The notes below the pieces were generated by a model. The model did no database searches, had not been told where the DNA came from, and worked only from the letters and a program-made list of their open reading frames with translations. A program made the translations under genes and the position numbers. From Prosapia bicincta (Eukaryota > Arthropoda > Insecta > Hemiptera > Cercopidae), in assembly GCA_036971475.1 (NCBI GenBank), contig JBAIZL010000005.1:239335190-239399189 (forward strand): a stretch of 64,000 nt of DNA, written 5' to 3'. Below, piece by piece: positions 36,126 through 48,785 of this stretch. Position 1 is the first letter of the stretch. Each line of letters opens with the position of its first letter.

Positions 36126-37989
36126 TTCTGTTTGTACAGTTCCTTAAGAACATTGTACAACACTGAGTTTCAAAAGTTTTATGGGTGTTTACAAAGCTAG
36201 GTTATTTTTGTTTATTTTTCTTAAATTTCATTTTAAGGTATTTTTATAAAATTTTTTATTACAACAATGGCCTATTTCTTCCTATTCCTGGTGACTAATA
36301 ATTCTACACCATTCATCCGCTCATATAAACCTTATTTTGTTGAAGGAATAGTGGATAAAACACCCGCCATTAAAAATAAAAACAATTTTAGAAAGAAATA
36401 ATCAATTAATTATTTGAACACCAGAAACTCAAGTTATTTTTTAAAGATATTAGTAATAATGTTCATCTTAAAGCTGTACACATCCTGTAACAAACAAATT
36501 ACATTAAAAGATAAAGATAGGATTTGACAGGATCTGTAAACAGATTTTGTTAAAGTTTTACTACAGAAGAAGAAGACTGGAAAACCTTATACATCATTGC
36601 TTTAAAAACAATAAATTTTTTTAAAATTAGTAAGATAAATTAGTCATTTACTATCATATTACTAGCTTTCAAATTGTCCTGGTATATCATTTTACACAAT
36701 AATCCGTTTGAATCCTACTAAAATATAGAGAAAACTGAAGCAGCATTAAAACTTCAACTAAAAAAAAAATTGAGATACTTCATCAAATTAAGTGAAAATA
36801 GACTTCAATTTAAAAATGCCAAATTTTAGAAATTTCGGTGCTAGATTAGCATAAAATTTGTTTGTCCGGTGTTGAATTCTTAAAATTATCCTGGATATTT
36901 TACAAGACTTAGGTCTCCCCTCCCTTGAAATAATTTTCTAGATACGCTACTATAATGCTTAGCTCACAATTAAATATGATTGCTTGATTTTCCTGTAAAT
37001 CTACTTCTAAAGAGAGTATAATTCCCTGAAATTATTTCCTTAGGGAAACAGAAAATACATGGTATAGATACTCATGTTAAATTAACAGAAACTTCAGCAA
37101 GTGCTGTGTTAAGAAGTTGAGGGAGTATAAATGGGATTTTAATCTGTACTTCTTAATAGTACTGTATTTAAAACAATTAATTCAAGCTAAGCAAATGGTG
37201 GAATAAATATTAATTTTAAGATTAAAAATATGCCTATTACATCTGTATGATAAAGAACTTTTTATTTATAACTTGTTCATAAGCTTTTTTTTACAAGTGA
37301 CACTTTTAAAAAGCCTATATAAAACCTTAATATGCTTTAATTATAAACAGGTACGTGAACAATTTGAATTTTTTAGAAATGAAAAACCAATTTTAGGTAG
37401 ATTACAAAGTGACAAATAAAACAAAATGCTCAAAAAAGAACAGTAATAAGGCCTAAATTGTGATGTAGAAAGTAATGTGGTTTTCTTGAAGGTGTTAATC
37501 ATGTTCTCTACAGTTATTCAAAACACCTTTACTTTGTTCCAGCATAGATTTCATTTTTCTGTGTTTTCACGACACTTAGCAACTTTTACTAAGACCAAAG
37601 CTTTGGAAGTACAATAGAAAGGTCAGCTAATATTTAAACCATATTTAAATGGCTTACTTTAATGCATATTTTTCTTCATCAATATTCGAAAATAGGATTG
37701 AAGTTTTTATTTTTTCATTCAGAAAATTTGGGTTTCCAAACAAAATCAGTAAACACAGAATACAGTAATCTATTTTGGGATATGCAGTAGCAAAAGTAAG
37801 TCCCAAAGGAAAAGACTGAAGTTTGGTTTAAAAAGATGGCTAAATTTTACGACAAAGCATATCATAAAAAAATGCTTTCTTAGTAGTAAGATCTACTGAG
37901 AAAAGCTATATAGTTTTTCAACTAAAAAGGTACAATAAACATTTACAAATTACTATGCCTAAAAGTTGATTGTATAAAATATTTTCCAG
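36126..37989. other. Trio intron, AT-rich part
   Basis: No exon or transposase. Near 36890-36960 the sequence CTCCCCTCCCTTGAAATAAT and TAGATACGCTACTA looks like one end of a non-autonomous element, but no second end was identified. Confidence 0.35.
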
Positions 37990-37993
37990 TTAA

Positions 37994-39001
37994 CACACTC
38001 AGCACGGCGCGATATTGGTAATCTCATCAAACTACAGTCTGTTTTTTGTCAACTTCCACCTCTGACGGCAGTGGAATGCTATGCAGGTTGCATAGCTAGT
38101 CGTAGCATCTAATTATTGTGCCCGTGTTTTTCGTCTCAATAATTTTATTTCTAACATATACAGGTTTATTGGGGACATCAAAACAGTTTATTAGACACTA
38201 AAATATTGTTTTATCAGGTCACAATTAAAAAAAAGTAATACAAATGATAAATTACTGTATGACAAATAATAAAACAATAAAAAAGACAGAGAAAAAAAGA
38301 TAATTTACATATAAAACTAAAGACTCTACTACTAAAACATACTACATACTAAAATAAGCACCAACGTTTAGCTCATTTAGCTCGGAATGTTTGTTTCTGT
38401 TTGTGTCATGTGTTTCACAAAACCATAGAGATCGATAATGTAAACGGAGACATAGATGTCACATCGGAGACTATTTATAGCCGAGATTAGCTGACATTTG
38501 TTTACTACAATCTTATGATGACACATTAGGTTTTCGGGCTTCCAAGCAGTTTATCAATGACTCATATTTACAATAGTCTGTTCCCACCTCGAGATGGTAC
38601 ATTCACTCTAATAGGGCAGTTATTGTTTATTCTAGCATTAGTTCAGAAAGCTTAGTTTATTTTTATGATTGTTATTTTTACCAGATATTTTGCCGCATTA
38701 AGTGGTTCAAACTGAAAAAAAAAAAAAAAAACCAAATCAAATCTGTTGATAAAACTCCCTGAAGCATCAAAAGTTAACTTGGGATGGTCGGATTTAAAAA
38801 CGACTCAGGCACAATGTTCTCCAAGCTCTTCTGAATCACTGACGTAAAAATCAAACACCTATCGACACTAGAGAAGTTTCAATTAGCCTAGGAGTGAGTG
38901 TGCCGGTGAGCTCGCTGTCTCTAAGAGGGGAAGCGGGGAGCAGACTGGCATGCTCTCAGTGCTTCGTAAGATAACCCAGTATGCTAGTCATGCTGAACGT
39001 G
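37994..39001. mobile_element. piggyBac-type non-autonomous element, 1.0 kb
   Basis: It is flanked on both sides by TTAA (37990-37993 and 39002-39005), the piggyBac target. The left terminus is CACACTCAGCACGGCG and the inverted right terminus is CACGTTCAGCATGACT, sharing CAC--TCAGCA-G. The interior is non-coding with a poly-A run at 38716-38732, so the element would depend on a transposase elsewhere. Confidence 0.75.
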
Positions 39002-39268
39002 TTAATTGATAAGATCAGATAGGCTTCTTCTACTGATAAGTCTATATAAAAAACATGGTTCTCATTTGTTATACTTAGCACTAAATCAAGAATTAAAAAA
39101 AATTACATCAAAATTTGTTCACCAATTAATTAAAGCTCAACATCGGCTGGATTAAAATTTTAAAATAATCAACATCTCTGATTTATACCCACTCATACCT
39201 AATCATATATACAAATCTATGGCTAACATCACCCTATTTACAAGACTATACTATCAAAGAATCTTTAC

Positions 39269-39478
39269 AGGAACTGAGATGAATTCCAGCCACCGAACCT
39301 TCACCACCAAGCTGAAATTACAAAAAAACAAATCACAGCCTACACTATTGTGAGAGATGAGCTTGTTATTGCTGTTATAGTGGATACATGGAGGTCTGCT
39401 CGGAGGTGCAGGGAAATTCAAACACACTTGCACTAACAGGTCCAAGCCATTGAGTAGTGACTGATAAGAATTGTATAC
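39269..39478 (-). CDS. trio: candidate alternative Trio exon (up to 70 codons)
   Basis: The acceptor is GTTTGCAG. In the same phase as its neighbours the translation starts VYNSYQSLLNGLDLLVQVC, aligned without gaps to VHSTSKKLLYQLDHLVQVC of exon 35007-35099 (10 of 19 identical). Eight of the ten shared residues use a different codon, which points to protein-level constraint. After residue 19 the sequence diverges (LNFPAPPSRPPC and on). The 3' end is uncertain: the longest open, phase-0 donor is CCT|GTAAAG at 39268; AAG|GTTCGG and AGT|GTAGGC are in-phase alternatives. An acceptor-like TTTTTTTGTAATTTCAG lies inside the candidate. It is most simply a mutually exclusive alternative to the exon downstream. 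Confidence 0.55.
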
Positions 39479-42001
39479 CTGCAAACAATACTCATGAAAT
39501 GCAATTACAACATATTAAAACACAAAAAGCATTTTCACACAAATTTATTGGTTAAAAACCTATGGAATACTCTATGTATAAAATGTGTTATAATTTTATC
39601 AGTAAATTGTTATTTTAAATTTCCCATTTATACACTCACAAACAATATATAATGATTTTGAGAGCAGGAATTATTTTATATATACAGTACTACCTAATAG
39701 GCCTAAGGGACTATTATGCTAGAAATCGTTGGCTCATCCTTGAAAATGATAGTTGATTAATTGTCTTAAAATGTCATGTTTGGTTTGTACATACACAAAC
39801 AAAACCATAACTCTACTTAAAAACAACTTACGAATAAAAAAGGAATCATAAACTTCAAGATATATTCAGTAACTAAAGAATGTGGTAAAATGGACTCATT
39901 CATTCTTAAAAAGGACAAAAAAACAGAAATTAAATTATTTAAAGTAAGAGAAATATTTTTTTTATATTAGAACAAATTTTCTGTTAGGTTTTATTTCACA
40001 ATACTTTAAAAACAACACCATTTAAAAAATTATTTCCAATGGATTCCTGTTTTTTAAAATTTTGTTCTCAAGATTCACTAGATTTCTCCGAGGAAATTTC
40101 AACATCTTCCCTCACAAATACCATCTTTAAGTAATATCTAAAGTTATGGATGATGTACACCACAACCTTGGTATCTTAAAATATACAATATCAAGAAGTT
40201 GGACGTTAGCAATGAAGTCAACTCATAAAGAGACCTTGGGAATATTTTACTCCAAATTTTCAATAAATGACGGAAAAACAAGGGTGTGGTTATGTCCGAT
40301 GAAGCCAAAACTCCTGCAATCTATTAAAGTCATACAAACTGGGCCATAAGAAGATCATTACAATTTTATAATTGTAATTAAAATTCACGGAAAATGTCTT
40401 CATCAAAAAAAAAAAAAAAACAAATGAGATCAGAATTTGCACAAAGCATGGACATTGATTAAAGAGCTATGGTGGGTGTTGATTTTATTCTCTCAAAACA
40501 TTTTTGTTGTGCACAACCTCGACAAATGGAACCAATATGGGAGGAAAATTAAAACTCTACGAGTATTTCATGGCTGCAGAAGATTTTTACATAGTTGTAT
40601 AACCACAATGTTTGTCTCACATAATAAATATTAAAATGTCTTCATATTTTAGCATACTTTTTACAGTAACTCTCAGATAGAAAATAATTTCATATATTGT
40701 CTAACATCAAGAAAAAATAAATTATAAAATTATATAGAAAGATATCTTCATAAAATATTTAAAATAAATAAGGTTTATATATTATTCTACTTTATAAATA
40801 ATAATTTTACTATATTTTAAACAGAATTTAGTAGCGACATATTATTCCATTCGTAAGAGCTTTTTGTCATTATAACTTATGTTGTAATTATTTTAAAACT
40901 ATTCTCATAACACCAGATTAATTTGAACAGTGTTGATATTTATTTTAAAAACAAAGTAATAACTTTTGTAGTTCATTTACCATAACTCTGTTACCAACAC
41001 CTTGAATAAAATTTGTTTTGTAAACACCTGTCTTGCCTTTTCTAAAATTGCCATTTATTCTATTTAGAGCATTTTCATCTAAATAACAAGTTAAACGATC
41101 TTCACAAATAAAGAGAGAACCTAGCAATGTAGATTTAATATGAACAAAATATTTTTATTGTCATTATGAAAAATAATAAGAAGTGAAGACCTTTATGTAA
41201 AATGTAGAACAGGGTGGTGGTAAAACTTGAACAGCAAACAATATGCAGAAGTAATAACAAAAACACAGTTACGGATTAAAGAATATGTCAGACAGATAAT
41301 ACAGTAAAACCTGTTTAATGCAAAATCCTGTGTTGATAAGAATTATTCTACTTTAGGAGATGGAAAACAATGATTTATCATAATACTATCTGAATCATAA
41401 TATACTATACTTGTTAGATAAGAATGATCGAGTATAATCAATCGTATAAGCATCTTACAATGCAACCTACAATTATTATAGGGCCTAACTCAAGAAGAAA
41501 AAAACTGAATAGTAAAATTTATCTCCTTTCCATATAAGTTATTTTAACTGCTGGTGACTAAGTGGTCAGTAACAGCTGATGTATTGTATATTTATGAAAC
41601 CAATAAATATTCCTAGAATAAACAAATGTTATATAAGTACTAATAGTAAACAACACATCTCAAATGATGTTTGTTGTGATAGAAACATTCTATATAGAAA
41701 AGACAAGTTTATATTTGACTTACAAAGGTGTATGAAATATTTTAAACCTTAATGAGATTTAAACAAAATATATTCAATGTAATATGTTCATTGATTTTTA
41801 TTGATGTTTATAACTGTCTACAACCAGACCACAAATATAATCTTGAAGAATTTATTAAGTAATAAATAGTTCCTGAAGGTAAATTTTGCTAATGTAAATC
41901 CAGTAAAGAGGGCAATGTGAGACAGAAAAAATAATTTCTATCATCAAGTAATATTGTGATATCAAAAATACTCTGGTAAAACTGTGTGGCTAAATTTAAA
42001 A
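39479..42001. other. Trio intron, AT-rich part
   Basis: Plus-strand frames at 40146-40349 and 40437-40634 lie close together and may be remnants of a transposase (with a block MSDEAK in another frame), but I cannot assign a family. A poly-A run occurs at 40410-40426. No exon was recognised. Confidence 0.35.
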
Positions 42002-42508
42002 TTTTTTTAGGTACTTATTATATGAAGGCTACTATTATACAGCATGCTGCGGTGGTTAGCTATGGTCAGGTCGTTAATGTTTAAATACGAAAAGTTAATT
42101 TTTTTCACATTTTAGTTAGGACTACTTTTTTGGGCAAAAGGATTACTCCGCTGAAGCTGACGTCTAATTAGTTTCCAAATGTAAATATTTACCTTTTCAT
42201 TAGGAAGTAAAATAACTAAACCCAACTTTAGCTTGTTTTTCCTGTAAACACGCTAGAGTTAGGTTATCAACTATTTTCCGTTATTAAACTTGTAAAAGTT
42301 ATTTTAGGTTGGGTTTGGTTAGATTATCAAAATAATTTACAGCGCCCGCTATTAAAATATTTATGATGATTTACGGCTATTTGTATAATGAAACTTAGTT
42401 GGGACTACTTTTACCTTTAAAGTAGTTGCTTGACTACTTTAGTAGTAAACAAGAAGTTATTGACTACTGTACAATAGTGGCCTCCATATAATATGTAAGT
42501 ACCATTTT
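42002..42508. mobile_element. MITE with about 40-bp terminal inverted repeats
   Basis: The left end runs from TTTTTTAGGTACTTA through TTATATGAAGGCTACTATTA to TACAG. The right end, inverted, has GGTACTTACATA and TTATATGGAGGCCACTATTG, then TACAG, so the termini match except for a 4-base gap and three substitutions. It ends 53 bp left of exon 42562-42693. No coding capacity. The superfamily is not determined. Confidence 0.65.
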
Positions 42509-42561
42509 TTATTATGAATATCCAAAGCAATATTTATGAATGATCAAGGGAGACCGCTTAC

Positions 42562-42693
42562 CTCAGTGTAAGCCTGACACATGGATTCATAGAGATTCTG
42601 ATGTTGGTGTATGGCAGTCTCAAGCACTATAATCTCACTGGGAATGGCAAGGTTCTCACATGCTTGGCTCCAATTTGGCACATTTTCAACATA
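42562..42693 (-). CDS. trio: Trio exon, spectrin-repeat region (44 codons)
   Basis: The acceptor is GTTGCAG; the donor is GAG|GTAAGCGG. The translation YVENVPNWSQACENLAIPSE, then VLETAIHQHQNLYESMCQAY and TE, matches the Trio segment with the conserved W and the HQ-LYE pattern. Phase 0 at both ends. It is the 5' neighbour of both alternative exon candidates, so its donor would choose between acceptors at 39478 and 35099. Confidence 0.94.
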
Positions 42694-44013
42694 CTGCAAC
42701 ATTTTTATAATTGTAATAAAATTTAGTTACTTTTTTAAACAAATTTAAAATTAAAATCATACTCAACATAGTAAGCTAGTACATATAGTATGATAAACCT
42801 TTTCGTCTATGAAAGAGCAAAAACCAGAATCTCAACAATGCTTCCATCCCGGCAACAATGGCATATGATAAGCCAGTTTGGCACGTGGGGAGGAAGAGGA
42901 GTTACGTATATATCCTTGCTCTGAAAATATATTTCTTAAAATAAGGATAAAATAATAATCTTAATAATATATTTAGAAAATGGTTTTAGATGATGAGGCA
43001 CACAAAAATACTGTGACAAAAGCATTAGAAAAATCATAATTACCTAACCACATGATTACTTATAAAAGTCTCTATGTTACTTTAGCTCATCGCTGAAACA
43101 CCTCTAGAGGACAGTGGTCATTACAGTTAAAAGATATTTCTATTTATTTCTTGGTATATTAGAGAATTTCTTTACTCTACACATTAATAATATTATTACA
43201 ACAATGCTTAATACAATATTATTACATTTTATATGGCTTAAAACAATAATAAAATGCAAAATAACAATGTACATTTAAATATTTGTTAATAACAGAACAA
43301 GTGTCATAATAACAAATCCACTGGGTCAACAATGAACAGAAATTCAATCCCTTTTTAATTACTATAATAATAATAATTTTTTATTTATAACTAAAATAGT
43401 GTAAACTACACTCAAAAAGTAATTTATACAACAATTTTTTACCTAATGGAAAAGAATATTCCATGGATAATATTACTGTATTATATCTATATTTTTTTCC
43501 TAAAACAATTTGCATTACACAATTATCTTTGACAATAGTTATCAACAGCACTTTACTTTACAATGAGCAGAGTTTAAAATAATGTCACTCAACTAGCTGT
43601 CATTTATAAATGACAGTAGTAATAGAAGTGATAGGCTGCATATTCATGTGTGTTCATAGGTTTGTATGATTATATTTATCTCTTATGTAATTATACAAAT
43701 GATGTGACATGACATAATAGATTTTGTAGAAAAACAGTGATTTGTGCAAAACTATTTATGAATTAAGATGTTATGTCACCGTGAAAAATTACATAATTGA
43801 TACTAATACAAAAGTAGTAAAATTATAAACTCCCAATTAAAAAAATGTCCATTCATTAAGAATGTTTTATAAACCTAAGAAAAAATTATTTCAAGATATA
43901 GATTGAAGACATTTTGAATTTGCCATTGTTATAGAAACCACAAAACAAGAATATCGATAACTTGTCAAAATTTAATTTTAAAGGCTAACAGGTAACAAAC
44001 TTTAGTTGTGGTA
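42694..44013. other. Trio intron, AT-rich part
   Basis: No exon or recognisable transposon. It contains a perfect 20-bp palindrome CTGTCATTTATAAATGACAG near 43598-43617. Confidence 0.4.
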
Positions 44014-45021
44014 CAGTCTAATCCTAGTAATCCAAATTCCAGTAGTCCAAAACTCCTACTAATCCAAAACGATTTTTGAAAATTTCAAAGCAAGAAATAA
44101 ATTAATGGCTCTAAGAGAGGTTCAAAGAAAGGCAACATTGTTTTGGTTACTTTGCTATGACCTAAGTGTATCGATTCCTTAAAAAATTAGCGGAAGATTT
44201 CAGGTTAGGAAATTCAACAATCAGTGACATAATGAAAAACAAACAAAAAATGTTCTTGTATGTCTCTTCAATGAAGCAAGTTAGCAGAGCGCGGAAACAG
44301 TGAAAACGAGTAAATAGGCTTTGGTAGAAACTGCTCATGGTTTCTGCAAGAATAATCGCAAAACAACCCAATATCTGGCTCTTTATTGCATGAAAAAACC
44401 AAGATTCTTTTTTGCTGAATTCTACCCCAACAAAGAAGAGTTTAAAACCAGTAATCAGAGACTTGGCAATTTCAAAAAGAGACATGGAACTCGGTGCCTT
44501 TCTATCACGGGAGATAAACTGTCAAATAATACAGATACTATAGAACATTTCCGCCAACAATATGTGGAAAAAGTTGGTGGATTAAATTTATGTTCTGATC
44601 ATGTTTACAGTGCAGATGGAAGTGGCGTATTTTGGCAAGATTTACCAAGGAAAACTTTAGTTCACAAGTACGATGACTGTGCACCAGGGCTAAAAATGAG
44701 CAAAGATCAATTAATATTTATGCCTTGCTCAAACTGCTTTGGAAGCCAAAAATTACATCTACTACTCATCAGCAAGTCACAGAAACCAAAAGCTCTCAAA
44801 GATTGTTCCATGCCACTTTTATACAAAGGCCAAAAAAATGGTGGCTGGATCAAGCTTTATTTAATGAATGGTTCCATGATGACATTTTTCCATCAGTAAG
44901 AACTCATCTCAGATATATAAACCTTACTGAAAAAGCACTACTTGTGCTAGAAAATGCGCCTGCACATCCACATGAATTAATTAATATCCAAAGTGAAAAA
45001 AAAAATTTCGTTTTTTTTTAG
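44014..45021 (+). pseudogene. pogo/Tigger-like (jerky-type) transposase relic
   Basis: After TA (44012-44013) the terminus CAGTCTAATCCTAGTAATCC is of pogo/Tigger style. Coding blocks follow in order, with frame changes: SDIMKNKQKMFLYVSS near 44225, WFLQE and NNPISGSLLHEK near 44340-44390, NFKKRHGTRCLSITGDKLS, VYSADGSGVFWQDLPRKT, APGLKMSKDQLIFMPCSN, KALKDCSMPLLYKG, WLDQALFNEWFHDDIFPS and ALLVLENAPAHPHE. SADGSG and LENAPAHP correspond to the first and second catalytic Asp motifs of the family (YNADETG, LLDNAPAHP); in the second the D is E. The third acidic region and the right terminus are missing. Confidence 0.85.
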
Positions 45022-45189
45022 TAAGAAGTTTCATAGCGAAGTAAAATGTTTATATTCAGTACGTACAGTAGTAAGCTTATTTGTGTTTAATTAAGTGTGT
45101 TGCTCATGTGTTTGTTTATTGTTCATTTTAAAACTTTACATGATAAACACCTGTTTCAATTAAAAAACAAATGTTTCAATTGGAAAGTT

Positions 45190-45440
45190 ATTTTGAAAGC
45201 CGCATAATTTTCATGAATTTGGGGCCGCCAAGCTCAACAGACTTGATCACACCAGACTTCTTCCTGTGGGGTTATCTAAAGGGAAGAGTCTACAGTCTCT
45301 CGGACTTTGGATAGACAATATTACATACAAAATCAACAGTATTGACAACGCAAAGCTCCAACAAACTTCAAAAACATGGAATGACATGTTCAGCTGTGCT
45401 TAAAAAAACGGAAGACAATTTCAACACAACCAATTAATCT
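45190..45440 (+). pseudogene. mariner-like transposase C-terminal fragment
   Basis: The plus-strand blocks ITPDFFLWGYLKGRVYS, preceded by GPPSSTDL, match the third-Asp region and tail of insect mariner-like transposases, where SPDLTPLDFFLWG is usual. TEDNFNTTN near 45410 may be the end of the protein. Frame changes and stops are present. The fragment lies about 170 bp after the truncated pogo relic; it may have inserted there and replaced its missing end. Confidence 0.65.
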
Positions 45441-45921
45441 TCCTGATATTCTGTACATGTAAGACACAATAAAACGTTTTTTCTTAAAATAAACGTAAAA
45501 TTAAAATGATGAGTTTAATATGAACTACCCTACAGAAAAATCAAAAATGTTACATTAAATATAACAAGTTTTTAATGGTGGTTGCAGTACATCCAGTTAG
45601 ATGTAACCTCCAGAAGAATAAAACATTAAGAACATTGGCGAGGAAGTATAGGATAAGTAAATTATACAATTTGCCACAAGAAATAAAATGGTGTGTAATA
45701 ATTAATTCTTTAGGATTATTAAATCCAGAGATTGTGATTCTATAGATTTATAGAAGCACTAGAGAAATACTTTACCATTTTTTAATGAAATGAACAGGCG
45801 AACACTGAACAAAGGAAACAAACTTTTCTGCAAATATGAATTCGAAAAAGAAGAGCTCTTGTGAACTTGACATTCACAGTAATGAAGTTAAATAGTTTTA
45901 CGTTGAATTAATAGAACTTAC

Positions 45922-46113
45922 TTGCTCTGCCTTATGATGGAATAAAACAGATAATGCTAATACAGCTGTTCTTTCATCTAAACCAGATGCAAACTCCTTC
46001 CATACACGATCTAACCTTGCAGCAACTGCTCGGATGTGAGCTGCCGCATAGTGTCCACTTTCCATCATGCGAGAAGCTACAGCTAAAATTCTATTAATAT
46101 TTACATAAACGTT
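45922..46113 (-). CDS. trio: Trio exon, spectrin-repeat region (64 codons)
   Basis: The acceptor is GTTTCAG; the donor is CAA|GTAAGTTC. The translation NVYVNINRILAVASRMMESG, HYAAAHIRAVAARLDRVWKE, FASGLDERTAVLALSVLFHH, KAEQ is close to the Trio spectrin-repeat segment (NVYVNINRI, ESGHYA, LDERT, FH-KAE). Phase 0 at both ends. Confidence 0.96.
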
Positions 46114-47567
46114 CTGAAACAAAAAAGTTAACAGTACATTAAAATACAGTCAAATTATTTCTGTAGAAAACCAATAAATTTTTATTCTGAAAGCTGTACA
46201 TAATTTAAAATAGTGAGTTTTTTCCTAGAAACAATTACTTGAAGCAAAATTGTATGATTATGGATTTAAAGGTTGTAACACACTTTAGACGGTGTTACAT
46301 ATTAGATTTGCAAATTTCAGAAAATAAACGAGAATAAATTCAAAATTGTAATAATGTATAACTATGTAAAAAAATTGTAATGTATGATAAATATTTTTAA
46401 TGAGATCTCTGGCTGATAGTGACATCTATCGAGAAAAACTTAAAACAAGTTATCAAGCTAGGGATATGCGCCCCGCGGATGCGCGATAGGTAGGAAGGCG
46501 GCTCGCAATTAATTTTTCTCTCTCATTTGGCCAGGATGTAACGGGGAAAGGACGTCTCCAAATGGCAAGAAGATGTATTTAGTTTCTTTTTATTTTAATT
46601 AATATAAAGTATTCTTTTCCTTCAATCATGGCATAGAAGACGGCTTACGATACCAGATACAAGATGGGTTGCAGACTATTTCATGGTTTTCCCGACGCTT
46701 ATTCACGAAAATGAGGGCCAGGCTTTACCGAGATTTACCACGAGGTGGAAGGGAAGTTGCGACAAGTTAACACAGCTAAGTGGGCGATTTAAAACTTTTA
46801 AAACTTAATTTCAAAATTTAAAATGTTTCGGAGCAGAATTTCTAAATTATGAACATTGAACTTTTTAATTAATAAGCATAATTATAATTACGCATCTTTT
46901 GGTGCCAATATGTTCACATTTAATTATTAAATTTGATTATGCAAGAAAGGCAAGTAAACTCGAATATATGTTCATTTTCAGCCATTGATTAATTTATTAA
47001 TTGAAGGATTGTTATCCTTAAAAATTTATAAGTAAAATTAAAAATGTTCCATAATCCGTAACTGAGTGTTAAAGAAATTTATGTGTCATGATTTTAATTT
47101 ATTTTATCTGTCTATCTTAAAATAAAAGTTTATGATTTGCTTTAATTGAATTTAAAAGTCATTATTTTACCAGCGCACAATTCCTTGCATTTCAAATAAA
47201 TAAACCTTAAGAATTAATTCAAAAATATTCTGCTAATTTTAATTGTTTAACTTGGTAATTAAAAATATTTTAAGTAACGGAGTTGTAGCTTCTGTTGCGT
47301 TACAGACAGACGTTTCATTACGCCTCAACTGTAAGCTAGAAGTGAATATTAAATGTTTTAAGAGTTATAACTAAATAAAGTCCAATTTGTAAAATTATAA
47401 ACCGTTACATAAATGCGCAACTCTGCTGGTTTCAAAATATAACATCCGTTACAAGGTGGTAAACTAAATACAGAAAATTTTAAATATGCTGTGAAAGCTA
47501 TCAAAACTTATTTAACTCCAACTTGATAAACTCAAGCAACTGGAAATAAATTACTAAAGTCGCTTAC
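46114..47567. other. Trio intron, AT-rich part
   Basis: Unassigned. A GC-rich patch at 46465-46510 (GCGCCCCGCGGATGCGCGAT) stands out in an AT-rich intron and may mark the end of an unrecognised element. Confidence 0.35.
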
Positions 47568-47690
47568 CATTGAGCTCATGGTAAAATGGTTGTGTTCCTC
47601 CTGCAGTTCCTTAGCTACTTGGTACGAATGGCCTATTTCTACATAATTCATAAGAAAGACATCTCGGTTATGGCAGATCCAATCAAACAT
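47568..47690 (-). CDS. trio: Trio exon, spectrin-repeat region (41 codons)
   Basis: The acceptor is ATGTTTCAG; the donor is ATG|GTAAGCGAC. The translation MFDWICHNRDVFLMNYVEIG, HSYQVAKELQEEHNHFTMSS, M matches the Trio segment MFDWI-HN---FL---TEIG with a HNHF block. Phase 0 at both ends. Confidence 0.95.
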
Positions 47691-48781
47691 CTGAAACATT
47701 TAGTTCATTTTAAATAGAACATGGAAATAAATTGATATAATTAAAAAATTACATTACCAAACAACAAAAAATCATATTAGACAAAATATTTACAAACATT
47801 TTATATACTTTTAAAAGTATAAACTTTCCTAAAAGTAGAATTACTTTCTTTTTACAAAGGGACAGGTTTTTTAAAATGTGTGTCCTATTTTTAAAATTGC
47901 CATTTTGCTATTTTAATAAGCTTGAGTTCATGGATCAAATATATACATTATAAATTAAAATTTTTAAAACTTTAATCAGATTAAATAAAATACAAAAGGA
48001 TAAAAAAAAACTAGACCCAAATTAAAATAAACATTCCCACAATTCAAATATATACACATAAAATAATATACAAAGTAGTAGACAACTCCCTTCTTGCGTT
48101 GAGCTAGTGTCGCTTAATGGTTACAAAAAATAATAAAATTAGGAAAACTGGGAAACATTGCAAAAGTGTAATGAAGAATTTGTTAATGTATAAATAAGGC
48201 TTTATATTTTGTAATTGTAGTTGTCTGTCCCCTTACTTGTAAAAGTGGGAGTAAACTTTACTTTTGCCTACTTGGGTTTAGTTAAAAGCAGTAGCCATTC
48301 CATAATTATGGAGAATATATTGTGAAGAAATTATGATAAATTTACAACTTTTATTTTAAACTTCTTTGTGTGAGTAAAGCAAAGAATCAGGTATAAAAAA
48401 AGTATGAATTGCAAATGAAATTTGAATAAATCAATTATCACCATGACAAGGTGATATAAAAAGTTAAAAATAGGAAATATTTTATAAAATATACAATTAA
48501 AAAAAAAGAGTACAAAAGTATATTACATCATTAAAAAATAATTCTAAATCTAGCAATAATACTAGTTCATAATTGAAACAACATATTTTGACTGTGTTCT
48601 AAAGTGATCAGTCAATTTGATGGTTATCACCTACAAAAGATATGAAAATTATTATAGATACTGCTAGATCTAAGGTTAGGACTACAATTCTCTAGTATGG
48701 GATAAGAAAGTTTATGAAAAAATTAAACATATTCCTTTTAAAGTGAAGTAAATATCAATTTCAGAGGAAAACTCTCAAATA
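47691..48781. other. Trio intron, AT-rich part
   Basis: No recognisable content. Confidence 0.4.
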
Positions 48782-48785
48782 TTAA

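Noticed and set aside
40146..40634. Two plus-strand frames as a transposase relic
   Set aside because: Their closeness and composition are suggestive, but no family motif or terminal repeat could be identified, so no call is made.
44162..44485. 107-codon minus-strand open frame
   Set aside because: It is the antisense shadow of the pogo/Tigger-like transposase relic on the plus strand.
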